Shown here: positions 1 through 9,328 of the stretch, in pieces | Numbering within the stretch: the first letter of the stretch is position 1 | Layout: the number at the start of each line of letters is the position of its first letter | The notes under the pieces: generated by a model | What the model saw: only the letters and a program-made list of their open reading frames with translations | Told to the model about the DNA's origin: nothing | Databases searched by the model: none | Translations under genes and position numbers: made by a program | Assembly: GCF_052060035.1 (NCBI RefSeq) | Contig: NZ_JBPOEA010000001.1 | Span: 62,001 to 126,000 of the forward strand | Length of the DNA: 64,000 bases | Source of the DNA: Fodinibius sp052060035 | GTDB lineage: Bacteria > Bacteroidota > Rhodothermia > Balneolales > Balneolaceae | Direction of reading: 5' to 3'

Positions 1-248
1 AAGTATAATCCTGCACGCATCCATTTTTTATTTATTGCTTGTCCGCTGCCGGGTATAACTGCTGAACTAAGCAGCGCCCATCCCGCTTTTTCTCGTGCAG
101 GTTGATAAAAGGGGGACGATTGAGTGTAGTCAATTTTGGGCTTCAGATCATCAATAGTGATTTTTTGGTGCGTTTTTACGGTCTGAGCAGTCGTACTGCT
201 AATTACCATTCCCACCATGAAAACTAAAATTGCTGATCTTTTAATCAT
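1..248 (-). CDS. DUF5683-like exported protein, partial (3' end outside window)
   Basis: The reading frame starts at ATG 248-246 and runs off the left edge, so only about 82 N-terminal codons are visible. The protein opens with a signal peptide (MIKRSAILVFMVGMVISSTTAQ) and later shows SSAVIPGSGQ followed by WMRAGLYF, the small-residue/PGxGQ pattern of DUF5683-type envelope proteins of Bacteroidota. The start overlaps the stop of the upstream barrel gene by 8 nt, so it is very probably the last visible gene of the porV operon. A second protein with the same pattern (AVPGWGHYH) is encoded at 44159-44806. Function unknown; family assignment is by motif only. Confidence 0.7.
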   Translation of the reverse strand, partial: MIKRSAILVFMVGMVISSTTAQTVKTHQKITIDDLKPKIDYTQSSPFYQPAREKAGWALLSSAVIPGSGQAINKKWMRAGLY

Positions 249-3200
249 GATTCAGAACATCAAAATCGAATGTTAACCCAAAATGGAAGTATATATCTTT
301 TCCGTACGTAACCCCCCTTTCCGTTGATTCGGTCATAAATTCGTTTGGTAAAGTAACATCAAATTTGTTGAATCCATAGGCGCTACTAATGAATAATTTG
401 AGTGGAAACAGGTAATAACTGTTGAAAGCAAATCGTAATTCGCCTCCTATTCCAGTTTTAAGGTTGTTTCCAATTTCGAGCGGACCATTCCACCCGTTGC
501 CGGTTTCTGCGAATAATTGAAAATAAAGCTTGTCGAAGGTATGTCGACCAATTTGAGTATTCATTTTGTTAATCAGTGGAAAGGTAAAAGAAAGTTTAGC
601 CAGAGCAGTGGTATTGCCGCCAAGAGCAAAATAGGGATAGCTGCGCATACCGGTAAATCCACCAATATAATCGAGATAGAAAAACTCATTAGGGTTATTG
701 AGATAGCTGAATCCACGTCCGTAAAAGTTAAGAGCAGAGAAACGACCTACAGGATATCCCAGCCGTAGGTTTGCCTCCAAAGAATGATTCGTGGTTTCCT
801 GATAGATGGGTTTGAGCGTACCGTCTTCGACTTCGTAATCCTCAAGCAGCTTATTAGGCTCATAGGTATACCGAAAAGCGCCACGCAGCCCAATAGGGGC
901 TACATCATGGTTGGGATAGGGGGTCCAGTTTTCATAAATATAAGCGGTCGTTAAGGTGGTTCCTTTAAAATATTCGGATGAGGATGATGGAATGAATGAT
1001 TCAAGTTCTTGGGAGTAAAATCCATCCGTTTGAACGCGGTATGGACTATATCCGACTCCGAGCTCAAGCAGGTTATGTTGATTTATTTTACTTCGCAGAA
1101 AAAGATCTGCTTCCCAAATATTATAAGCAATATCTACATTAGTGGTGTCGGGCAGGCAGGACGTACACGGAAATTCCTCGACGGCAAGTCCATCCGAAAC
1201 ATTACGCCGCAAATTATAGAAATCCAGTGTGATGGTAGGAGACCAACGTTTTTTGATAAAAGGAAGCCCTACCTGTTCAACGGATAAAAACAGATCGCGA
1301 TCCAGGTTGGTAAGTCGAGAAGGATTAACGAAATCACCGATACCGTCGCTGGACTTCGAGGCAAAACCAAAAAGGGCACTTCCAAAGAAATTAAGTTGTC
1401 CCGTTACGTCGCGCGAAGAAAAATAGGTGCCCAGTTTCATGTCACGTAGAAGGTTACTACCCAAATCACCAAACTGTCCGGCCGTAAGCAGACGTCCATT
1501 GCTGCCATTTTTTTTGCTATAGTTGTCGAACCTAATTACAGGATAGAAGCTAAAACTCGTAAAGTTATTATCGTACGGCTGCAACTTTAATTGCCTTTTC
1601 GTGTTGGCCTTACCAGCGGGAAGCATAAGAGAATCGGTTCGTGCTAAATTTTGCAGTTTTGTTTTTTCTATGATGTCGATATGCTCGGCATCAGAAGGAT
1701 AAACCAATTCAGATTTTTCAGGAAACTTTAAATAGGAGGGCGGCTTACGGTTATAGTGAGCCGCTGCTTTAGGAACATTTTTTGTGAGGTCAATAGAGGA
1801 AATCGTGTAGCCCTGAGATTTAAACTCAGAAAAATAAAGTGTGCTATCTTCTAAATGTGGCATAAATGCCCCGCCAACAACGCTTGTTAATTGCTCGGTT
1901 GATCGTTCCTCTTCTTTAAGCGGAATACGGTAAATATTGAAAATGCCATCTGGATTGGCAGTATAGTAGAGATATGCTCCCTGCTTATCGACATAGGGAT
2001 CGCGGTAATCGGTGAGCGTATCCTGCAGTACCGGAGTTACAGTTCTCGATTGCATATTAAGCTGATAAATATCACGGCTGTGGTTGTCAGAGAAGGAAAA
2101 ATAGAGCTTCTCTTGATGGGGATGCCACGCTGGACTGTAAACCTGTTCGCCCTGGGTATAATTGGTCAATGAACGCAAGGAACCCGATACAATATCGACC
2201 TCTACTAAATTAGTAGTGCCATTCGATTGCTGAATAGCAATCAGGGAATTTTGGTCAGGATGCCAACTGGGAGATGATAGCCGTTTACTGTGGGTGATGC
2301 GATGTTCTTTCTCAGTATTGTGATCATAAATAAACAGGTCGTTATAACGTTCTCCATACTTGTTTAGCTTTTGTCGGCTAAAGGCGATCTGTTCTCCATC
2401 CGGGGAAAAAGAGAAAGCAGATTGAAGATCTTTTACCGTAGCGTCCTGATTTTCGTAGAAACTGTACTGTTGACCGGAGGATTGTAATTGGCCAATATCG
2501 ATAGCCAGTGATGAATTTTTAGCACGATCTCTATCATCAATAAAGAGCTGAACGGCCGACGATCGGCTATGTTTGTTAGACAGATAGGCAATCTTATTGT
2601 TATTGGGACTTACTTTTGGATAGAAGTTATAAAATCCGTCTGTCTGAAAGGGAGTCGTCTCTGTTGGTTTCAACGAATTTACCGTCTTTCGGTAATGATT
2701 TACAGATGCTGAGATGAAGTCATCGAATAGCTTACTGCTCGAAATACCGGTTGTTTCTTTTAGGGCTTCATCAATGGTGAAAACGCCGGTTTCTGCCAAG
2801 CTGTTTGACAAACTCGGTAAAATATCTTCTCCAAACCGATCTGCAAGGTAAGAGGTAAAGGCAAAGCCCTGATTATAAATACGTTCGCGCTGCAGAGCAT
2901 TTTTGGATCCGAAAATGCCCATATCTTCAAAAGAAATAGGATTATCCGAGAGAATAGCTGTTCGAAATAGCATGTCGCGATGGGCGTCCCAGTAATCATA
3001 GAACAAGTTTTGGCGCTGATATTGGGCAACCCCCTCGGCGAGCCATGCGGGAACATTGATAGAGGCGAAGGGATAGGTGACGATGCCTTTGGGGTAACCG
3101 TAGAGAACGTCAGGACGCCGTACATCGGAGTATGAGAGCCATTGAAAGTAAATGGCGGGTATGGTACGGCCTTTCTTCATTGCCGTTTGTAGTTGTACGA

Positions 3201-3618
3201 TATGCGTAAATTCGTGGGTAATAACATCCCATAACCAGTCGTGCGTACCGCGCAGTGGCATATCGAGTGATGAAACCCAGATATCAATTTGATTGTCAAA
3301 AAAATAAGCTGCTCCGTTGGAATAATCCCTTCGGTCTTTTAAGACAATATTCGTTTTAGTATTGGGTTCGAAATTGTAAAGTTCGGTGATAGGTGGATAG
3401 ATTGCTTCTGCGATGCGGGCTGTAGCTTGTGCCGAACGGTTATTTCCCTCCTGGAAGTGGATATTAAAATGCTCACTTTCGATGGTGTACCAGGACAAGT
3501 GGTTATTGGGATAATTGAACTGAGAGGGTGATAGCTGTTGTGCCAAAGCAGTATTGAAGCAGTTACACCATCCCCATACAACAAGTAGCAGGGCGATATT
3601 GAGGTAACGATTATCCAC
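241..3618 (-). CDS. Gluzincin-like peptidase / TolB-like propeller / outer-membrane barrel protein
   Basis: The 1125-residue product begins with a signal peptide (cleavage near ALAQQ, residue 27). A zinc-peptidase-like module follows: HEFTH at 135-139 with a downstream WLAEG glutamate at 195 is a complete HExxH...E gluzincin site. Residues about 320-640 carry repeated PD40/WD40-like strands (SPNNNKIAYLSN, FSPDGEQIAFSR, SPAWHPHQEKLYFS), a TolB-like propeller. From about 690 to the C-terminal FDFDVLNHD the sequence alternates like a D15/BamA-type barrel. The start is GTG, directly abutting the TAG stop of the M6 gene (3619-3621), which indicates translational coupling; the signal peptide supports this start. 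Likely outer-membrane-anchored surface peptidase; substrate unknown. Confidence 0.8.
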   Translation of the reverse strand: MDNRYLNIALLLVVWGWCNCFNTALAQQLSPSQFNYPNNHLSWYTIESEHFNIHFQEGNNRSAQATARIAEAIYPPITELYNFEPNTKTNIVLKDRRDYSNGAAYFFDNQIDIWVSSLDMPLRGTHDWLWDVITHEFTHIVQLQTAMKKGRTIPAIYFQWLSYSDVRRPDVLYGYPKGIVTYPFASINVPAWLAEGVAQYQRQNLFYDYWDAHRDMLFRTAILSDNPISFEDMGIFGSKNALQRERIYNQGFAFTSYLADRFGEDILPSLSNSLAETGVFTIDEALKETTGISSSKLFDDFISASVNHYRKTVNSLKPTETTPFQTDGFYNFYPKVSPNNNKIAYLSNKHSRSSAVQLFIDDRDRAKNSSLAIDIGQLQSSGQQYSFYENQDATVKDLQSAFSFSPDGEQIAFSRQKLNKYGERYNDLFIYDHNTEKEHRITHSKRLSSPSWHPDQNSLIAIQQSNGTTNLVEVDIVSGSLRSLTNYTQGEQVYSPAWHPHQEKLYFSFSDNHSRDIYQLNMQSRTVTPVLQDTLTDYRDPYVDKQGAYLYYTANPDGIFNIYRIPLKEEERSTEQLTSVVGGAFMPHLEDSTLYFSEFKSQGYTISSIDLTKNVPKAAAHYNRKPPSYLKFPEKSELVYPSDAEHIDIIEKTKLQNLARTDSLMLPAGKANTKRQLKLQPYDNNFTSFSFYPVIRFDNYSKKNGSNGRLLTAGQFGDLGSNLLRDMKLGTYFSSRDVTGQLNFFGSALFGFASKSSDGIGDFVNPSRLTNLDRDLFLSVEQVGLPFIKKRWSPTITLDFYNLRRNVSDGLAVEEFPCTSCLPDTTNVDIAYNIWEADLFLRSKINQHNLLELGVGYSPYRVQTDGFYSQELESFIPSSSSEYFKGTTLTTAYIYENWTPYPNHDVAPIGLRGAFRYTYEPNKLLEDYEVEDGTLKPIYQETTNHSLEANLRLGYPVGRFSALNFYGRGFSYLNNPNEFFYLDYIGGFTGMRSYPYFALGGNTTALAKLSFTFPLINKMNTQIGRHTFDKLYFQLFAETGNGWNGPLEIGNNLKTGIGGELRFAFNSYYLFPLKLFISSAYGFNKFDVTLPNEFMTESTERGVTYGKDIYFHFGLTFDFDVLNHD

Positions 3619-6600
3619 CTATTGTATGACTACAATTTTAATCATTTTTTGTTCTTTTTGTCCGGCCACGGTTGCTGTGATCATCCCAAAATACAATCCG
3701 CTGCTCCAGCTTTGCGTAGAAATTTGATACTCTTCGGGAGCACCGCCGTTGGCTTCGTAATTCTTATCAAAAATAATTCTTCCGCCGGAAGTGATGATTT
3801 TTACTTCTACCGACCCCGATCCATTGGTCTGAAATCGAATATTGGTATGGTCATCAGCGGGATTCGGCCAGTTATATGTTTCTTCTTGTACAAGAATATC
3901 ATCAGACGGAGGGGAGGGTTGAGAATTTTCGGAATCTAAATGTCCGGTGATTTTATTCGTAAATGAATTGCCATATTGTCCGGCCCAGAGCACCTCTTCA
4001 ATATCATCCAGCTTCCAGGCTTTTACATCACCACGGTGACTGACGGCATACAGGATATTTCCATGAATGAGCGGATGAATAGGATGATTGTTTTGATCCG
4101 AGATATTCCCTACATACAATGGAAATCCCTCTACACTCTCACCATCAGTGGTGTATGCATTGATATTCAAAGAAATACTGTCTTGTGTGGGGATGTAAAG
4201 AATATTTTCTCCCGATTGTCCAGAGCGGGTGATCAATGGTGTGCCAGTGAATCGAGTATTTTTGGGAGGATAAATAGGAAAGTTCTGTAGTAATGCTCCG
4301 TTAGTATTGCGTGCTTCAAGAGCTCCATTTTGTCGATTTATGTAGCTGAAATTAATACGATCATTTTGGTTAAGGTCGGTGATAGCAGGCCATCCGATAT
4401 CAGTATTTTGAACAATGGTTTTTGGTTGCTTAAAGCTCTCAGTGTCAAACAATAACAGTTCACTATCAGACAGATAATAAAATTTTGATTTCCCCTCACC
4501 AATTTTTATAGCTCCGGTATAATGTCGCCCTTCACTTTTATTGATGGGATAGGTGATGCCATCGGGTTTCAATAAAAGTTCCGTAGCAGTAAGTACTGTC
4601 TGCTTTCCGTGAACTGTTGCCGATTGCTGTTGGGCATTTAATATTGGAGACTGTACAGTCCCATCTGATAGATTAATTTCCTGGTCAGTAAAGTCGGCAT
4701 AAAGAATTTGGCCATCGTTGGAACTCAAAAACGCATCATTTGCATCGATTTGGTTGGTCCACTGTGTATTCCACTGATTACCATCCCACTGCCAGGCTGC
4801 AAGTTTAACTTGAGGTTGGGTAGGGGACTCACCCAAAATGAGGTTGTTTGCAAGAAATGGTTGTTGTACGGATGCTGATTGAAAATCCAAAACCGGATCA
4901 GATTCGTTACCCAAATCTAAAGCATACGTTGACTGTTGGCTCGGAACGATGAGAAAAGAATCTGAGGCAGCGGTATGTAACGTAAGCCCCAATGGATACC
5001 CAGAAAAGTAATCTGAATCTGTGGTTGTATATGTGGTCTTGTCATCAATATTAGAGATCGGAAGATCTACCGACTCGATATTATTTGAAGAAGTTGGACG
5101 AATGCGAAAGGTAGCTACCGGTTCATTTTGAGAAAAATCGAATAGCTCGAAAAAACTGGAAGCACCGGAGTTGCTTTCATTCGAAGGGCGGGTGTCAGGC
5201 CCAAATCGGTTTTCATAGAATCGCAGCGTATCACCGTCAAGGGTAACTACAGAGGCATTATTTCCATCCCACCAGAAGTCGAAAGCGGTACCACGTGCTT
5301 GATTGCTGAAGTCGCTATTAGCGGCACGTCCGATATCCTGTGCTCCGTCAGCCTCTTCGAGATCGACGCCACGCCGATCAGGATTGTTATTTATTCTTTG
5401 ATGTCCCATTTGATTATATATAACAGCTTCATCGATGTGCCAAATGAGTATTCCTCCGTTAAGCTGTCGGTCATCGACGGTATTTGCTGTTTGGTCGGGA
5501 CCCACATCTAATCCCCCCGGTAAGTTCCATTCCAGATTACTCACATTTGTAACTACGCCCGGAATTAAAGACTCTTCAAAGCCATCAGATTGGTTTACAA
5601 AAACCTCATCATAATTGTTAAATGTCTTGGTTTGAACTGTTCCGTCAGATTGTTCAAAGGTGAGAATAACGCCATTGTTGTTGGGATCGCGATGACGGTT
5701 TTCAATCAGAAAATATTCACTGGTCGATAACGGTATTTTAGCAATACTATTTTGTTGATGGTACGAAGCAGCTGGCAGGGAAATTGGAGCGTTATTTGAT
5801 TTACTCATAGAAATAGGGGTTTGCCATCCGAGGTAAGTCTTTTCCCAGGCTGAGGGCTCCGGTGGGAAGAGTCCACGGTAAGAAAAGAAACTTTCACCGT
5901 CCATCAATCCAAATCGTCCAATTCCGGAGTTACCGGTTTCGGTATTAAATAAATCGGGTAATCCCAAGTAACTGCCAATGGATGCACAAATAAGTCCATT
6001 GGTGGAGAGCTGAAGTATAAACTCCTCACCTGATATATCTTCGCCGCGGCGCGAAATACTACGAGGTAAAATCATGGAATTGGTTACTCTAAAGGCCCCG
6101 TTATTAATGGGGAAGCCTTCGAAATCAGGTTGGTTAAGTAAGTTGCTTAACACAGATTGGTCCAAAAACAGAGAAGGGATATCCTGTGGTGTTTTATCGA
6201 GGGTTGTTCCCGTAAGGTCAATATCACGGCCGATACCGGCATGAAAGATCGCAAATGTCGTTTTCTGTAGATCTAAATTCGAGGTAGAAAAACCACCTTG
6301 TTCGTCGACAGTCTGCCAAGTATCTTGGGCTAAACTAGCAACCTTTTCGTTGGTAAAGGTTTGACCGGTGGGAGCATACTGCTCCATTTTTTTGGGTAGC
6401 TGATATATGGCCGGAAGAACTCGGTATTCTATGTGTATCTGATTGCCGGAAACTTTTTTGAAATAGTTTTGGGTAAATTTCAGGTGACGTTCAAAATAGG
6501 ATTGGTCATGGGGCAGTGGATCTATGGTAACGTCAGAATTATCGAGGTAGGTTAAATTGGAAGGGTCATAAGTGCCATCGCCCGATGTTAGTCGGTTATC

Positions 6601-6801
6601 GTCGGGCTGAAATTCAACCATAACAGCAATGATGGTTAGCGTATCAGGCACATTAGGTTGTAGATTGGTGGAGGAGGTGAGCGAATGGTTTCGCTTAATC
6701 TCTACTTGCTGGGCAAAGGTGTTACTAAGTCCTAAAAACAAAAGCATGCTGAAGATCAGCATGCTTTTATGAAAAAAAGTAAGTAGTGAATATAAAGTCA
6801 T
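3619..6801 (-). CDS. M6-family metalloprotease homologue with degenerate active site and T9SS sorting domain
   Basis: The 1060-residue protein has a signal peptide (ending near LSNTFAQQ) and an M6/immune-inhibitor-A-like region, roughly residues 55-330, with the family landmarks LGLPDLF (279-285) and FGLMD (297-301). At the place where M6 enzymes have HExxH before LGLPDL, this protein reads ASIGS (273-277), so both zinc histidines and the catalytic glutamate are missing. The C-terminus (WPNPADDHTNIRF, then SSGLYFGMI and a basic KMIKIVV tail) is a type A sorting domain, so export through the type IX system is expected, consistent with porV 20 nt upstream. The GTG start of the next gene touches its stop. 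Probably a non-catalytic secreted protein; M1 was chosen as the start because it gives a full signal peptide. Confidence 0.8.
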   Translation of the reverse strand: MTLYSLLTFFHKSMLIFSMLLFLGLSNTFAQQVEIKRNHSLTSSTNLQPNVPDTLTIIAVMVEFQPDDNRLTSGDGTYDPSNLTYLDNSDVTIDPLPHDQSYFERHLKFTQNYFKKVSGNQIHIEYRVLPAIYQLPKKMEQYAPTGQTFTNEKVASLAQDTWQTVDEQGGFSTSNLDLQKTTFAIFHAGIGRDIDLTGTTLDKTPQDIPSLFLDQSVLSNLLNQPDFEGFPINNGAFRVTNSMILPRSISRRGEDISGEEFILQLSTNGLICASIGSYLGLPDLFNTETGNSGIGRFGLMDGESFFSYRGLFPPEPSAWEKTYLGWQTPISMSKSNNAPISLPAASYHQQNSIAKIPLSTSEYFLIENRHRDPNNNGVILTFEQSDGTVQTKTFNNYDEVFVNQSDGFEESLIPGVVTNVSNLEWNLPGGLDVGPDQTANTVDDRQLNGGILIWHIDEAVIYNQMGHQRINNNPDRRGVDLEEADGAQDIGRAANSDFSNQARGTAFDFWWDGNNASVVTLDGDTLRFYENRFGPDTRPSNESNSGASSFFELFDFSQNEPVATFRIRPTSSNNIESVDLPISNIDDKTTYTTTDSDYFSGYPLGLTLHTAASDSFLIVPSQQSTYALDLGNESDPVLDFQSASVQQPFLANNLILGESPTQPQVKLAAWQWDGNQWNTQWTNQIDANDAFLSSNDGQILYADFTDQEINLSDGTVQSPILNAQQQSATVHGKQTVLTATELLLKPDGITYPINKSEGRHYTGAIKIGEGKSKFYYLSDSELLLFDTESFKQPKTIVQNTDIGWPAITDLNQNDRINFSYINRQNGALEARNTNGALLQNFPIYPPKNTRFTGTPLITRSGQSGENILYIPTQDSISLNINAYTTDGESVEGFPLYVGNISDQNNHPIHPLIHGNILYAVSHRGDVKAWKLDDIEEVLWAGQYGNSFTNKITGHLDSENSQPSPPSDDILVQEETYNWPNPADDHTNIRFQTNGSGSVEVKIITSGGRIIFDKNYEANGGAPEEYQISTQSWSSGLYFGMITATVAGQKEQKMIKIVVIQ
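6740..6768 (-). terminator. Perfect 13-bp hairpin with T tract inside the start of the M6 gene
   Basis: AAAAGCATGCTGA at 6740-6752 is exactly repeated in inverse at 6756-6768 with a 3-nt loop. On the minus strand the right arm is followed by GTTTTTAG, so the structure looks like an intrinsic terminator, yet it lies within codons about 12-21 of the M6 gene, in its signal peptide. The 19-nt gap after porV has no other terminator. It may stop or attenuate transcription leaving porV. Confidence 0.5.
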
Positions 6802-6820
6802 GAGCCCACGTTGGCCCGGA

Positions 6821-7924
6821 TTAGAAGTTCAACAGTAAACCAAAGCGGGTTGTATTGGCAAGAGGGTGGTTTTCATCCCCCAGTGTATTAATATAGCTGA
6901 AATCAACTCCGACAAATTTATACCGGATTCCGGCTCCCAATGTCATATATTGCCGATCACCGTTATTGGGATCTTCATAATAGTAGCCGCCCCGAACCGC
7001 AAATAGATCGTTATACCAATATTCGGTACCTACAGCATACATTAATTGTTCGGGAAGAGAGAGAGTCACTTCTCCGGTACCTGTATTGCGGGTAAAACTT
7101 CCCCATGATGAGAAAAGCGAATTGATAACTCCTTTGGGTTCCCCACTAGAATCAAGACGTGCCATCACTTTTGAAATATCATTGGCAATCGTCAATTTAT
7201 GGATGCCATCCTTGTCAAGATTTGTATTAAACGCCCATCCAATACGGAAAACGGTTGGCAGCGGGTCTTTTTGGGCATTGTCGGTGTAGTTTACACCGGG
7301 ACCAATGTTTGAGATATTTAATCCTGCATTTACATTGGCATCGTTACCAATGAATTTGAAACTGTTAGATTTATACATGGCTGCAAGATCAACCCCCACA
7401 CTGGAACCGGGATTAATTCGTTGCTGACTTACCTGACCATCAGCAAGACTACTATATATAAATCGGAATCCGGAGCCCAGTGACCAGTTTTCGTTAAGTT
7501 TTAGCCCATAAGAAAGTCCTGCAGCAAGTTCATAACTGTTAAAACGTCCCTGTTCTAATCCGGTTTCATCGGTTCTGAGTTGTTCACCCAAATTCAAAAA
7601 AGTGACATGTCCCCCGAATGTACCTATCCCATCCATGTGGTACTTACCTCCCAGGTAATCATAAAACAAATCAGCATTAAACTGGGGCAGCCATTCGCTA
7701 TGTGTAAAGTTTATTTGGTTTCCTTTTTGAAAAGCAAGTCCAGCGGGATTCCAGAAGACTGCAGAAGCGTTATCAGCAATAGCAACACCTGTATTGCCCA
7801 TTCCTGCTGCCCGTGAGTCGGGTTCGATCTGTAAAAATGGAACTGAAGTAATGCCAACCTGACCATACGATAAGGTAGCCAGTACAAATAGAAGGGTAAA
7901 AGTAGTAAATGCTTTCTTAATCAT
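6821..7924 (-). CDS. porV: Type IX secretion system outer-membrane channel protein PorV
   Basis: The 367-residue product has a signal peptide ending near SYGQ and then the PorV/PorQ family opening: FLQIEPDSRAAGMGNTGVAIADNASAVFWNPAGLAF, a FadL-like start shared by the family. The remainder alternates as an outer-membrane barrel and ends in aromatic residue F (RFGLLLNF), as barrel proteins do. PorV shuttles sorting-domain cargo from the type IX translocon to the cell surface. It is the first gene of a minus-strand operon followed 19 nt later by an M6-like protein with a sorting domain, which fits. PorQ or a general UPF0164-type barrel is the alternative, but length and the N-terminal motif favour PorV. 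Confidence 0.85.
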   Translation of the reverse strand: MIKKAFTTFTLLFVLATLSYGQVGITSVPFLQIEPDSRAAGMGNTGVAIADNASAVFWNPAGLAFQKGNQINFTHSEWLPQFNADLFYDYLGGKYHMDGIGTFGGHVTFLNLGEQLRTDETGLEQGRFNSYELAAGLSYGLKLNENWSLGSGFRFIYSSLADGQVSQQRINPGSSVGVDLAAMYKSNSFKFIGNDANVNAGLNISNIGPGVNYTDNAQKDPLPTVFRIGWAFNTNLDKDGIHKLTIANDISKVMARLDSSGEPKGVINSLFSSWGSFTRNTGTGEVTLSLPEQLMYAVGTEYWYNDLFAVRGGYYYEDPNNGDRQYMTLGAGIRYKFVGVDFSYINTLGDENHPLANTTRFGLLLNF

Positions 7925-7961
7925 AGAAAATCAGTTGATAGAAGTACATTCAGCGTTTAAC

Positions 7962-8018
7962 AGAAGATAATAATATTTGAAATTATTATTCTGAATAAAG
8001 TGCTCATTATTATCTTCT
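7962..8018. promoter_or_regulatory. Long-range 13-bp perfect inverted repeat upstream of porV
   Basis: AGAAGATAATAAT at 7962-7974 recurs as its exact reverse complement at 8006-8018, with a 31-bp AT-rich spacer. The pair sits in the only intergenic space in front of porV (7925-8046), so it may be an operator or a leader-RNA stem. No TAnnTTTG box could be assigned in this gap. Confidence 0.35.
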
Positions 8019-8046
8019 TGATATAAAGTTATCAGAATATATAAGA

Positions 8047-8085
8047 AATAAAAAAGCAGGATGAAATACTTCATCCTGCTTCCAC
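8047..8085 (-). terminator. Intrinsic terminator after the thiolase gene
   Basis: AAGCAGGATGAA (8054-8065) and its perfect reverse complement (8070-8081) form a 12-bp stem with a 4-nt loop. On the minus strand it is followed by a T-rich run (revcomp of 8047-8055), 15-50 nt beyond the thiolase stop. It separates the TPR/metabolic operon from the porV operon. Confidence 0.9.
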
Positions 8086-8099
8086 TTTCTTAACGAAAT

Positions 8100-9281
8100 T
8101 TAATTAAACATTTCAACAACCATGGCCGAAGCACCGCCGCCACCGTTGCAAATTCCGGCACATCCATAACGCCCGTTTGTACGCTTAAGGGCATGTAAGA
8201 GCGTTACAATAATCCGTGCTCCCGAACACCCAATGGGATGTCCAATACTGACTGCACCGCCATGGATGTTAACTTTTTCCGGATTGAGCTCTAAAATCTG
8301 CTCATTGGCCAGGGAAACAACTGAAAATGCCTCATTTATTTCAAACAGATCAATCTCCTCTTTATCGATGTTGGCCCTTTTCATCGCTTTGGGCATAGCA
8401 TCAGCCGGTGCGGTGGTAAACCATTCGGGTTGTTTGGCGGCACTGGCCTGACTTACAATACGGGCCAATGGAGTATATCCAAGTTCTTCCGCTTTTTCTT
8501 CACTCATTAAAAGCACTGCAGCTGCACCGTCGTTTATACTGCTTGCATTGGCAGGGGTAACGGTTCCGTCTTTTTGAAAAACAGGATTAAGTTTAGGCAC
8601 TTTATCGTAATTGATACGTTTGAGCTCTTCATCCATAGTAACTTTGGATACATTACCCTTGCGATCTTTTACTTTCATTTCAATGATTTCATCATCAAAA
8701 TAGCCCTCTTCATGAGCTTTGATAGCTCGCTTGTAGGAAGTAATGGCAAATTCATCCTGCTCTTCACGACTGATATTGCATTCTTTTGCACAAATTTCTG
8801 CCGCATTACCCATGTGAAAATCATTATAGACATCCCAGAGACCATCTCTGATTATCCCGTCTTGTGCTTCCGCATGTCCCAATTTAGAACCAAAACGGTG
8901 TTTATTTAGGTAATAGGGGACATTACTCATGCTTTCCATTCCGCCGGCAACAATGACATCAGCTTCTTCAAGCTGAATCTGATTTGCAGCGATCATGATA
9001 GCTTTCATACCTGATGCACAGACTTTATTAACAGCTGTAGCGGGTGTGAGTTCAGAAAGCCCGGCTTTAAGAGCAGCTTGACGCGCGGGAGCCTGCCCGA
9101 CACCTGCCGTAAGAACATTCCCGAAAACAACTTCTTGTATCTTTTCCGGTTCAATACCCGTTGATTTCATTAATTCCGTAATTGTCGCAGCTCCTAATTC
9201 TGGTGCTGAAAATGATGATAAGTTTCCGCCGAAAGAGCCAACAGGAGTACGTTTTGCATCAACAATAACTACATTCCGCAT
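8100..9281 (-). CDS. Acetyl-CoA C-acetyltransferase (thiolase)
   Basis: The 393-residue protein has the standard length of a type II thiolase and all catalytic landmarks: Cys88 in NKVCASGMKA (acyl-enzyme nucleophile), His348 in GHPIGCSGAR, and Cys378 in the C-terminal CNGGGG. GGMESMSN and NEAF motifs are also intact. It should condense two acetyl-CoA to acetoacetyl-CoA or run the reverse thiolysis in the cytoplasm. It is the last gene before a strong terminator and follows a trans-sulfuration gene by 47 nt, so the two are probably co-transcribed. Sequence alone does not decide between biosynthetic (phaA/atoB-like) and beta-oxidation (fadA-like) use. Confidence 0.93.
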   Translation of the reverse strand: MRNVVIVDAKRTPVGSFGGNLSSFSAPELGAATITELMKSTGIEPEKIQEVVFGNVLTAGVGQAPARQAALKAGLSELTPATAVNKVCASGMKAIMIAANQIQLEEADVIVAGGMESMSNVPYYLNKHRFGSKLGHAEAQDGIIRDGLWDVYNDFHMGNAAEICAKECNISREEQDEFAITSYKRAIKAHEEGYFDDEIIEMKVKDRKGNVSKVTMDEELKRINYDKVPKLNPVFQKDGTVTPANASSINDGAAAVLLMSEEKAEELGYTPLARIVSQASAAKQPEWFTTAPADAMPKAMKRANIDKEEIDLFEINEAFSVVSLANEQILELNPEKVNIHGGAVSIGHPIGCSGARIIVTLLHALKRTNGRYGCAGICNGGGGASAMVVEMFN

Positions 9282-9328
9282 AATTTAAACAGTTTTTGGG
9301 TTATAGATCTTGTTCATAAATCTGGAAT

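Noticed and set aside
9282..9328. SAM- or other riboswitch before the thiolase or trans-sulfuration gene
   Set aside because: The gaps are only 47 and 12 nt, too short for a riboswitch, and no conserved core was seen.
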